A DNA stretch of 37,938 nt from positions 1 to 37,938 of the forward strand of contig JAWQRM010000029.1 in NCBI GenBank assembly GCA_033557675.1, read 5' to 3'. Under the pieces are notes generated by a model that did not search any database, was not told the origin of the DNA, and worked only from the letters and a program-made list of their open reading frames with translations. The number at the start of each line of letters is the position of its first letter. The first letter of the stretch is position 1. The position numbers and the translations under genes were made by a program. This DNA comes from Coptodactyla brooksi (Eukaryota > Arthropoda > Insecta > Coleoptera > Scarabaeidae). Of the stretch, positions 30,425-37,938 are shown one piece after another.

Positions 30425-31656
30425 TTAAAAAAGCGGATCTTGTAAATGGCTTTCTAAATTTTTTAGATGTTGAAAGGCACCGAAGTCATTTTTCAAAAAT
30501 CGCTTTAAGTTTGCAATAGAAAGTAAGTTTGCAAAGTCAACGTTGTTTCGTGTGAGTATAGCATAATATCTTTCAATAATATCTTGAATCATTGTCGTAG
30601 TCAACAACTTTTACTGTTTCATTCCTATTAATTTCGAAATCGAGTTATGGATTTTCTATCAACATATTATCGATTACGAGAAAGTCTTCTAAATTTGAAA
30701 TGGTTCTACAAGGTTATTTTACAGTTGCAGCATTGCCATCAGCGTTGCTAAGAGCAAATCATCTTCGGGTTCAAATTGAACAGCCACCATTTTGTAGAAC
30801 TGTGCTGCTTTTGAAACAAATATATATGGCTTCAGTTTGAACCAAAGTCCACGTTACCTTGTCAAAATGTATAACCAAGAGCTCAATCGATTTAGACAAA
30901 TTACTTCATGGAATATTCTTAACACTTATCAATATACGTTTCACAAGAACACCACTATAATGAATTTTGAAATCGTTAGTAACACCTTGATCTAACGGTT
31001 GACAAGCTATCGTGTTGCTGAGAAGAAAAATTATTTCGATGTTTTTGAATCGCATATCACGAGGGTGGGTGATATTGCGTTGTTTAAGAACAGTAATTTT
31101 TTCTCCTCCAAGCCTCTTTGAGCCAACTGACTCATCAAATCTTGTGTCATCCATGCCTTCTTGATTGATTGCCGATCTAATGGTAAGCTGAAAAGCTTAC
31201 CAATGTTAACTGAGGCGAATGCTCTGGGTCGAGCACCATTTCCAATTACTAGCGATTTTTTTTCTCACCGGCCACATTTACAAAAACAGCACGGTGAGAT
31301 GAGTTCGCAGCAGCAGCTTCTCCGGAAATACTCCAAAAAATGATATTGTGTCCCTTGCGCCATTTTTGCGGCCAACCATTTGATGTAAACTCATTTATTC
31401 CGAGCGTCTGAGCGATTTGTTTTGTTTTAGCTTGAATGCTTGGGACGAATATTGGAATGTTTTGGTTTCTTACCGTGCACAACCAGTCAAGACACAAGGC
31501 ATTGATTTTAGTGCCATCTGCGTTCATAAAGAGTATAGCAAGCGAGATACTGCGACACATCGACCTGAAGTCATGAAGACGGTTGACATGAGACAAGAAT
31601 TTGAAATTTCTCAGAACGTATCCGACAAGACTACCGTTTATTCTCTCATATAACAT
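30425..31656 (-). pseudogene. Tigger/pogo transposase pseudogene
   Basis: On the minus strand the order is that of Tigger elements. SLVGYVLRNFKFLSHVN is the end of the first HTH. ALCLDWLCTVRNQNIPIFVP, AKTKQIAQTLGINEFTSNGW and FWSISGEAAAANSSHR form the CENP-B-type HTH. Later come SLVIGNGARPRAFAS, KAWMTQDLMSQLAQRG, a degenerate LFLNNAI block (normally LLDNC, catalytic Asp now Asn), FKNIEIIFLLSNT, CQPLDQGVTNDFKIHY and an eroded C-terminus. Part of the catalytic domain with the first Asp is deleted after residue 130 or so. Several frameshifts are present. Confidence 0.85.
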
Positions 31657-31716
31657 AATAGACTCGTTAAATATAATACATTAACTAGCGTAGTGAAAAT
31701 CTTATAACAAGAAAAA

Positions 31717-32059
31717 ATGGATATTCAGGGATTCCAATACGGAAGCAGTCAATTTTTCGTCAAGGAACTGTGCATCTATAACGTAATCAGTGATACTGTT
31801 TATCATACTTCGTGGAGCTGACGTGTAAATTATGGCATTTTTATCTAGTCGCGAGAAAGCATTTCAGGTGGAAAATATAGTAGACAGTGATGTTCTCTTA
31901 GTGAAAGGTTTTAGTATGAAAATATTTTTAGAAAAGATTATTCCAAATAAGATTGTTAATACTGAAAAATCTGCATGTGCAAATTTTAAAAGTATGAATG
32001 CAAATAGTACAAACAATTATTGTAATAATCATGGCAATAATTCATTAAATTGGCTGTAA
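31717..32059 (+). pseudogene. Unclassified frame-broken protein, DIQGFQ family-like
   Basis: The frame opens MDIQGFQYGSSQFFVKELCI, stops after 36 codons, and resumes in another frame with SREKAFQVENIVDSDVLLVK, then MKIFLEKIIPNKIVNTE and a stop at 32059. The opening and the VLLVKG...FLEK block remind me of a small nuclease-like protein repeated in arthropod genomes beside mobile elements, but I cannot name the family with confidence. It lies 1.4 kb upstream of the polymerase relic on the same strand and could belong to the same element. Confidence 0.3.
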
Positions 32060-33490
32060 ATAATGTACTTTTTTATATAAAATAAAATAATGTATTTGTT
32101 ATATGAATGATTTATAAAATAAAAACAAAATATTTTTAATTTCTTTTTATTTCAGTTTATTACAGGTTGTTATTTCTAAGTTCTGTATGACGTTTCTAAG
32201 CTGTGTTCGTCTACATCGCCATCCTACACATCTACTAAATCGATGTAAGACGCGTCTATGGAATCGCTGTTGTTAGTTTTCCTGTGGGGGGTCGGAGGTT
32301 TTAATAATATATGTTCTAAAATTTTTCTTTTTTTTTCTTTTGTTTTCGTGCTCGGCGTCCTCTTCACTCTCATCAGCATACTCGAGTTGCTTCATAAGAT
32401 TATTTTGTACAGCAGACGTTCCTTCCTCATCATTAGTATTGAACGTGTAAGAAAGCATCGCTTTCTCAAACAAAAGTAACTCTTCTGGAGTTTCCAACAT
32501 TAACCGTATATACTTGACGGGGAGATTCCCCAGTTTTTTCCCAATAATATTGATTTTAGGCGATATAATAACTTTAAAAGGACCGGTTCGTTTCCTTGGA
32601 CGGTTATTTCTGTTATTTTTTACGGTTATTTCATTTTTATCTCTTTAAAACGAAAATAAAAATTAGCGTCTATAGTGGTAATTTTCGCGGACTTAGTGTT
32701 TGGATTAAAATTGTACATGGTGCATTTGCCATTGTAGTAGTACTAGTAGGAATTGTTATTGTTGCAGTAGTTGTAGTAGGAAGAACTTACTGATACTATT
32801 CAAATCGAAATCATCTCAATTTACACCATTGAACAACAAACAATTAGTCAGTATAAAATTAACAATGTATCGATTACGTTAATCGTATGATTATAATATC
32901 AAGATAAATATTTTGCTGGTTTTCAAATCGAGTAAAAATGCACCATTTGCATCAATCGTATGATTTGCAATATACAACGTGTGCAAATAACGAAGTGGAC
33001 TTTAACAGGTACGTTCTTACGTGCCCAAACAGGATACATTGCGCTATCACGTCAGCGTGATTACAATATTCAAAAATACGCTTGGTAACAGCAGGATAGA
33101 CTTTAATATTATCAATTCTGCAAAATAACATTTTTACAAACACTGCAAAATAACACTGTCTACATAGATTACGTTTTTGCGTGTCCAAACGTGATATATA
33201 TTGCGGGATATATTGCGTTAATACGTCAATGAGAGAGAAAGTATATAAAACAAAACAAAATAACAGAGGTGTTTTGAACGTTTACGTGCCTGTGTGTTAC
33301 TCGTTAACAGTAAAGTTTAATAATGGAATGATTTACAAGAATTTTAAACAAGGTAATCACTAAGCTGAGAACGGCATCTGCTACAGTAAAAACAACCAAA
33401 ATATTTAAAGCATCGTTCATGCAAAATATATTTTTGGTATAGAAATATGTTAAATACAGGTCATTTAGAAATATTTTAATCGAAGACTTT
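32060..33490. other. Mostly non-coding, with diverged short repeats
   Basis: A minus-strand frame at 32273-32500 is acidic then lysine-rich (ESEEDAEHENKRKKKK) and unidentified. At 33012-33043 and 33172-33206 a repeat recurs: ACGTTCTTACGTGCCCAAAC versus ACGTTTTTGCGTGTCCAAAC, then GATACATTGCG versus GATATATATTGCG. CTGCAAAATAACA also recurs at about 33118 and 33142. Confidence 0.45.
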
Positions 33491-34136
33491 ATACCGGGAA
33501 TATTTTGGGTTATGACAGTCATTTTATCACAAAGGCACTTAATAGAGATGTTGAACGAAGTATTACTTTACTTCCTATAAACAAAGAACGCTATATTTCA
33601 TTTACAAAACATATAACCGCTATGAATATGTTTTAGATTTTTAGATTCGTTTCGTTTCATGGTTAGCAGTTGGGAAAAATTAAATGATCCCATTTTACCA
33701 ACAAAAGAACATTTTCTCAGGACAATTAACAATAATGTTAGCATAAAAGATTACAACCTTGCACAAAAAAATTGAGAAACTGTATTTATGAACGGACGTT
33801 CCGCTCCTGATGTATTTGAAAATTTCAGAAGTAGCTCTTTGCCAACATACGAATTGAATCTCAGGCATTATTTCACAGTTTCAGGTTTATCGTTTGATGC
33901 TATGCCAAAAATGACTAAAGTATAGTTAGAATTGTTAACTGACATTGATATGATTTTATTCATTGAAAACTGTAATGGAGGGGAAATTTCTCAACGTTCA
34001 AATCGCTACGGTAAGGCTAATAATGAATACCTGGGTGATCAATCTAAACCTGATGAATCAACTTCATGTTTTACGTACGGTGATCTTGCTAGAGTTAATA
34101 AACACCTTAGCCACAACAAGATTGTTCAGAATCGCA

Positions 34137-34183
34137 TTCTCGACATATGTTTCGGTTTATGTAATAAACCTTCGTCAGGAGAA
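34137..34183 (-). ncRNA. Hammerhead ribozyme, core fully conserved
   Basis: On the minus strand TTCTC (stem I) precedes core CTGACGA (34172-34178). Stem II is GGTTTAT with ATAAACC (7 bp) around TAC, followed by GAA, a 3-bp stem III ACA/TGT with a TA loop, C at the cleavage position and GAGAA completing a 5-bp stem I. Every conserved core position of a type I hammerhead is present. The very short stem III is typical of Penelope-like and retrozyme copies, which can depend on dimers. It should cleave in a minus-strand transcript. Confidence 0.85.
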
Positions 34184-34199
34184 TGATGGCGAAGGCTTA

Positions 34200-34246
34200 T
34201 TCCCCTGACGAAGGTTTATTAGATAAATCGAAACATATGTCGAGAG
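34200..34246 (+). ncRNA. Hammerhead ribozyme, core conserved, stem I weakened
   Basis: TTCCC precedes core CTGACGA (34205-34211). Stem II is GGTTTAT with ATAAATC (one G-T wobble), then GAA, ACATATGT, C at 34241 and GAGAG. The core is complete, but stem I has one C-A mismatch. It should be slower than its partner or inactive. Confidence 0.75.
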
Positions 34247-35063
34247 TGAGATTTTGAACAATCTCGTTATGGTTAATGTGTTTGTTAACTCCAGTAACTA
34301 CAAGACCACAGACTTCTGCTTTTCTCATATAATTTTGTCTTATTAATTTGTATGGTACTCCAATGTCAGCACCCTTACCAAAAGGTAATTTTCAATGGAT
34401 TGATCCATATTCTATAAATATACTAAACGTTTCGGACGATAATCCAATACGCTGTATTTTAGATGTTGACTTACATTATCCTAAACAACTTTTCGAAGTA
34501 CGTAAAGATCTTCCTCTATACCCTCAACACTTAAAATCTTCAATTAACTTTTTGGTAAATAACAAAACTTATTTTGTTATTTACCAAGAACAATTATGTA
34601 ATTCATTATAGAAACTTAAAAGAGGGAGTTAACCTAGGAATTAAAATTGTAAAAATTAATAGAATTTTACAACCTAGACAATCGAGTTGGATGAAACAAC
34701 ACATTGATTTAAATACTGAAATTAGGAAGAATAGTAAAAATGAATTTGAAAAGAATTACTATAAACTTTGAATAATGATGTATTTGGAAAGAAAATGTTC
34801 AAAAATATAAAGACATAAAAATAGTTAACAGGTAGAATCGTAGATACGAAGCTAACTACTAGGTATATTTCACAACAAAATTTTTATAACTGTACTATTT
34901 TTGATGAGGATATGATAATGTAGAAATGAAAAAATGAAATTTAATAAACCAATTTATGTAAATTTTACGATTCTCGATATTTCCAAGGTTTTCATTATCA
35001 CTATATTAAACAGATCTTTGAAAATTCTGTAAAACTATTGTATAGTTGCAGTATTGTATACAG

Positions 35064-35075
35064 GATACGGATTCG
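35064..35075 (+). other. Polymerase B motif C (DTDS)
   Basis: GATACGGATTCG reads Asp-Thr-Asp-Ser, followed by LIYN. This is the catalytic motif C of family B polymerases, kept although the surrounding frame is broken. Confidence 0.75.
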
Positions 35076-35522
35076 TTAATATACAATTTTCTAAATATTA
35101 ATATTTATGAACATGAAGAACAATATTCACAAATTTGATACATCTGACTATCCAAACAGTAATATTGCGATCGAAAATATATTCTCTAAAATTAGACGTC
35201 ACTGCTGAAATGAGTGAGACCGAACGAAAAACATTACTTGAGGATGGTTTGGAATTTGACAAAATTAATTTGGCCTTATCACATTTTGGTATTATGAAGA
35301 AAGTTAAACGTGTTAAAAATGCATCACTTAATCACATCACTTTTGATGATTATTATCAATGCCTTTTCAATGGTGGTATTTTGCATACAACACAGAAAAC
35401 AATTAAATCCGAAAAATATGTAGTGTATTTCGTAGAAAAAAGATGTTTTAAGCCCGTTCGATGATAAAAGAAATGTAAATTACATCTATACTGATGCCAA
35501 ACCTCGAGGTTACATTCCATAA

Positions 35523-36054
35523 TAACACACACGTCTTGCTTATGATAAAGGGATACACAGAAAAAAAAGTAAGTTTTTCCTTTTTTTACTAATTAAATTA
35601 AGAACTTGAAATTACGAAACAATGCGGCGAGCTGGAGGTCAATTTCAACTGTACGTAGAGTACATACGTGAGAATTGATAATGTTGTGTAAAAACAGTGC
35701 TTAAGATGACAACAAGAACACATTCTTATAGGTAGTTAATAACAGTTCACAGAATAACAGTGAATAGGGAAAGCGAATAAGTGCACACGTTTTTCAGAGA
35801 TAGAATATAGTTCTCCTTTTTTACCATTTAAATTAAGAACTTAATAAAGTTATTTTTATTATAGTTTCAAATGTTGAAAATCAAACAAACGTTTAAGAGC
35901 AACTAGGAAGATGAATTCTATCTGGTTCAGGAGTTGTAATAAATACTGTTCTTGTGAAAAATCCATGAAAGCTCATAAAATACGAAATATTATTGGAACC
36001 AAAAAGAAACGAAATGAAGGTATCAAAACACCTGATATTCAGTGATATGAAGGA
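35523..36054. other. Non-coding stretch, no gene recognised
   Basis: AT-rich. ACTAATTAAATTAAGAACTT (near 35588) and CATTTAAATTAAGAACTTAA (near 35824) form a loose direct repeat preceded in both cases by TTTTTTA. AAAACACCTGATATT near 36026 resembles the outer end of the adjacent mariner. Confidence 0.45.
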
Positions 36055-37023
36055 TCAGGTGTATAATAATAATTTTCCGCCGTTTTCTATACAAAATTTG
36101 GCATTTATTGGGAAAGAACGGAACCTTACATTTTATTTGAAATATTATTCATCGCTTGCCACTAGCTGCTTAGGCTATCCATTAATCAACCCAATTGTTG
36201 GTATCTTCATATGATGTGAAGTGCTGCTCAGACAGACCATACGTCATCGATCGAAACAAGTGGAAATCAGAAGGAGCAATGTCTGGTGAATATTGGGTAA
36301 AACTTCCAAATTGAGTGTTTCCAAATAGATTTTTATCGGCGCCGCAACATGTGGACGAGCATTATCAGGCAGAATAATTTTGTTGTCTGGAGTAGTAGTG
36401 GGCGTGCTTTTCTTTGAGTGCTCGACTTAATCTCATCAATTTTGTTCGGTAGATGTTGAAGCATGTCACCATGATTTCTTCCGTTTTGGATTACTATAGT
36501 GAATCCATTTTTCATCACCAGTGACTACACGGTACAGAAAACCCTTTCGTTTATGCCTGGCAAGCAGCATTTCGCATGTGGAAAATCAGCGTTCAACGTT
36601 TCTCGGCGTCAGTTCACATGAAACTCAATTTCCTTGTTTTTGAATCGTTCCCAATGATTTTGACCGATGTGAAATTGCTTGTTGAGTCACCCCTAATGTA
36701 AGTTCAAGTTCTTCTTGCGTTTGGCACGAACATTGATCCAATAATGCCTGCAATTCCGCGTCTTCGTATACTTTCGGCCTTTCGCTACGTTCTTTGTCTT
36801 CGATGTCAAATTCACCGTTCTTAAACTTTCGAAATCACTCAGGACAACTTCTATCCCTTAAGACACCCTCACCTTACGCTTCTACAAGTAATCGATGCGC
36901 CTCAGCTGCATATTTCTGCAAATGGAAGAAGTAAAACAAAATCTCCCACAAATGACGGTTATTTGGCTCAAAACTCGACATTTTCGCGCACAAAAGATGG
37001 CGGAAACTTATTTATACACCTGA
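36055..37023 (-). mobile_element. mariner element with both terminal inverted repeats (969 bp)
   Basis: The left end reads TCAGGTGTATAATAATAATT then TTCCGCC. The right end, on the minus strand, reads TCAGGTGTATAAATAAGTT then TCCGCC. The inverted repeats are about 28 bp with few mismatches. TA (37024-37025) flanks the right end; on the left the expected TA is GA, a probable point change. The transposase lies inside on the minus strand. Confidence 0.88.
36133..36981 (-). pseudogene. mariner transposase pseudogene with readable D-D-D residues
   Basis: It starts at ATG 36981 (MSSFEPNNRHLWEILFYFFH). HTH blocks include FRKF-like KNGEFDIEDKERSERPKVYE, DAELQALLDQ, TQEELELTLGVTQQAISHRS, then VVTGDEKWIHYSNPKRK (first Asp), ILPDNARPHVA (second Asp), YLETLNLEVLP and, after a frameshift, SPDIAPSDFHLF with the last Asp of the D34D triad. 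Then GLSEQHFTSYEDTNNWVD and LVASDE, stop, YFK. It has multiple frameshifts and small deletions and is shorter than the usual 1035 bp. All three catalytic Asp can be read in some frame. Confidence 0.88.
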
Positions 37024-37025
37024 TA

Positions 37026-37700
37026 TTAGATGTTTAAACGTCTGTAACTACCAAAGGAGTAAAAATAAAGCCGTAACCTTACTTGAGAAATAAAGAAACA
37101 GAATGTTATTGAATTTTACTTTTTTAAATTATTATATTAGAAAGAAATTGATTTTAATAAAATGAGTGAGCCGTTTCATAGCAGAAAAGTAAATATGTTA
37201 GAGGAATTCTTTTTTAATTTTCCTTTATTCCTTAAGATACATGTGTATGACATACATATATACATACATATGTATACTAACAAAAATATAACAATTATCA
37301 AAATAGGTCGACTGTTAGTAAATTAAAAGGTAAGTTAAGTGCAGATTCATTTCCAACCTCTACTCAATTTTCTTAATTATTATATGAGAACAAAATTGAC
37401 TGTTCTGTAATAATTAAACAAATTCCCCTCTCTCAAACCTTCTCCAGCCTGGGGAAGTATACTTCTGCAGTACACCTCTCCCCTCCAAGCTGGTCAAGTC
37501 ATGCCAAATTTAAATGTAGTAAAACCTGGCATTGGTTGTCCTACTACTAACACTAAAAACATAAGTATATTGGGTAGCCTGCTGCGTTGACCAACTGCAC
37601 ATTAAGTTGCCTGTTCGAATACAAATTCAAATTTTTAATTTTTGCCACCATTTCTATTTCTTGATCATGTGTTCTCATACAAAATTTAAATTTTCCACCA
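37026..37700. other. Non-coding flank leading into a dispersed repeat
   Basis: AT-rich, with an ATACATATATACATACATATG run near 37250. A C-rich patch at 37425-37500 includes CTTCTGCAGTACA. No gene is recognised. Confidence 0.4.
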
Positions 37701-37708
37701 TTTTTACT

Positions 37709-37741
37709 TTCTCTTACCGATAGGTATAAAGAGAAAGTATT
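37709..37741. repeat. Hairpin ACTTTCTCTTACC / GGTATAAAGAGAAAGT
   Basis: The arms are complementary apart from a small bulge. It resembles the hairpin at 6807-6847. The following AAAAATCGATGTCGAGATTT and TATGCTATTTTGAGTGGTTG are words I associate with an abundant arthropod dispersed repeat of unclear class. Confidence 0.65.
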
Positions 37742-37831
37742 GCATTCGCAAAAAAAAATCGATGTCGAGATTTTGATAGATCTTGACGAATTACACTATT
37801 TGTAGCCTATCTATGCTATTTTGAGTGGTTG

Positions 37832-37873
37832 GTCTGTCCGTCTGTCCGTCTGTCCGTCTGTCCGTCCGTCTGT
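37832..37873. repeat. (CTGTCCGT)n microsatellite
   Basis: Five imperfect copies of GTCTGTCC follow one another, then CGTCTGTGATACA. Confidence 0.95.
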
Positions 37874-37938
37874 GATACATTTATCTCTTGTTCTATTAGA
37901 CTAATCAAAACAAAATTTTACATACAAGCTATTTATTA

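Larger units (their letters stand above)
34093..34336. mobile_element. Hammerhead foldback inserted in polymerase motif A (244 bp)
   Basis: Two inverted arms face outward around a spacer of about 16 bp (34184-34199). Each arm has a hammerhead motif and a tail, the left tail including GAACAATCTTGTTGTGGCTA on the minus strand and the right GAACAATCTCGTTATGGTTA. ATCTTGCTAG at 34083-34092 and GTCTTATTAA at 34337-34346 differ only by transitions and look like a decayed 10-bp target duplication. Counting one copy only gives the motif its expected nine codons. The same family as the 19601-19774 insertion. Confidence 0.85.
33496..35522 (+). pseudogene. Polinton/Maverick-type DNA polymerase B pseudogene
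   Basis: Blocks in family order are exonuclease-region ILGYDSHFITKALNRDV and INKERYISFTKH; SSLEKLNDPILP; DVFENFRSS; GLSFDAMPKMTKV; LLTDIDMILFIE; GGEISQRSNRYGKANNEYL; then palm motif A, split as YGDL and INLYG by a 244-bp insertion; LPKGNFQWID; CILDVDLHYPKQL; VIHYRNLKEG; ILQPRQSSWMKQHIDLNTE; NNDVFGKKMFKN (motif B); and motif C DTDS at 35064-35075. The tail reads NHITFDDYYQCLFNGG and DDKRNVNYIYTDA. Stops, frameshifts and an exonuclease deletion make it non-functional. No integrase, ATPase or capsid gene was found beside it. A related linear-plasmid or virus-like source is possible. Confidence 0.85.

Noticed and set aside
33811..33840. GCTCCTGATG near 33811 as another hammerhead core
   Set aside because: No GA after it in core position, no stem II, no GAA; it lies in polymerase coding sequence.

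Overview
The window looks like arthropod, most likely insect, nuclear DNA. It is AT-rich, has no operons or dense genes, and is crowded with decayed eukaryotic transposons. I find no intact host protein-coding gene. Every protein homology I can support is a transposon relic carrying stops, frameshifts or deletions: mariner (three), DUF4817-type mariner-like transposases (four), DDE_3/IS630-like transposases (two), piggyBac (two), Tigger/pogo (one), a CENP-B-type-HTH transposase (one), a probable Ty3/gypsy integrase tail and a Polinton/Maverick-type DNA polymerase B. The family calls come from reading translated motifs by eye, not from a search.

Layout. 0-3.2 kb: a deleted DUF4817 element, a hammerhead-like unit, a diverged tandem repeat and a deleted mariner with both terminal repeats. 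3.5-5 kb: non-coding, with a candidate recursive splice site on the minus strand and a GC-richer island. 5.1-6.3 kb: DDE_3 pseudogene. 7.7-8.1 kb: GC-rich island with a 138-codon reading frame. 8.4-9.2 kb: DUF4817 transposase relic. 9.6-10.3 kb: candidate enhancer dense in homeodomain-type palindromes. 10.6-13.05 kb: a piggyBac bounded by TTAA. 14-15.1 kb: HTH transposase relic split by a short inverted-repeat element. 16.5-17.5 kb: CpG-rich island and a DUF4817 fragment. 18.8-20.25 kb: second piggyBac, split by a 174-bp hammerhead repeat. 20.9-22.9 kb: DUF4817 and DDE_3 relics. 23-27.4 kb: small repeats, three hammerhead-like motifs and a GC-rich island. 27.6-31.7 kb: mariner, gypsy-like and Tigger fragments. 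31.7-35.5 kb: an unclassified frame, then DNA polymerase B split by a hammerhead foldback. 36.05-37.02 kb: mariner with both terminal repeats. The window ends in a dispersed repeat with a CTGTCCGT microsatellite.

The most interesting theme is a set of small non-autonomous repeats that carry hammerhead ribozyme motifs, as expected for Penelope-like elements or retrozymes. I count at least eight motifs in six places. Two are well preserved and lie head to head in a foldback inserted into the polymerase palm motif A. Another insertion splits a piggyBac and has a perfect 10-bp target duplication. The widely spaced, relatively GC-rich, motif-dense islands and the minus-strand recursive-splice-like site would fit a long intron or gene desert near a developmental gene; that is inference only.
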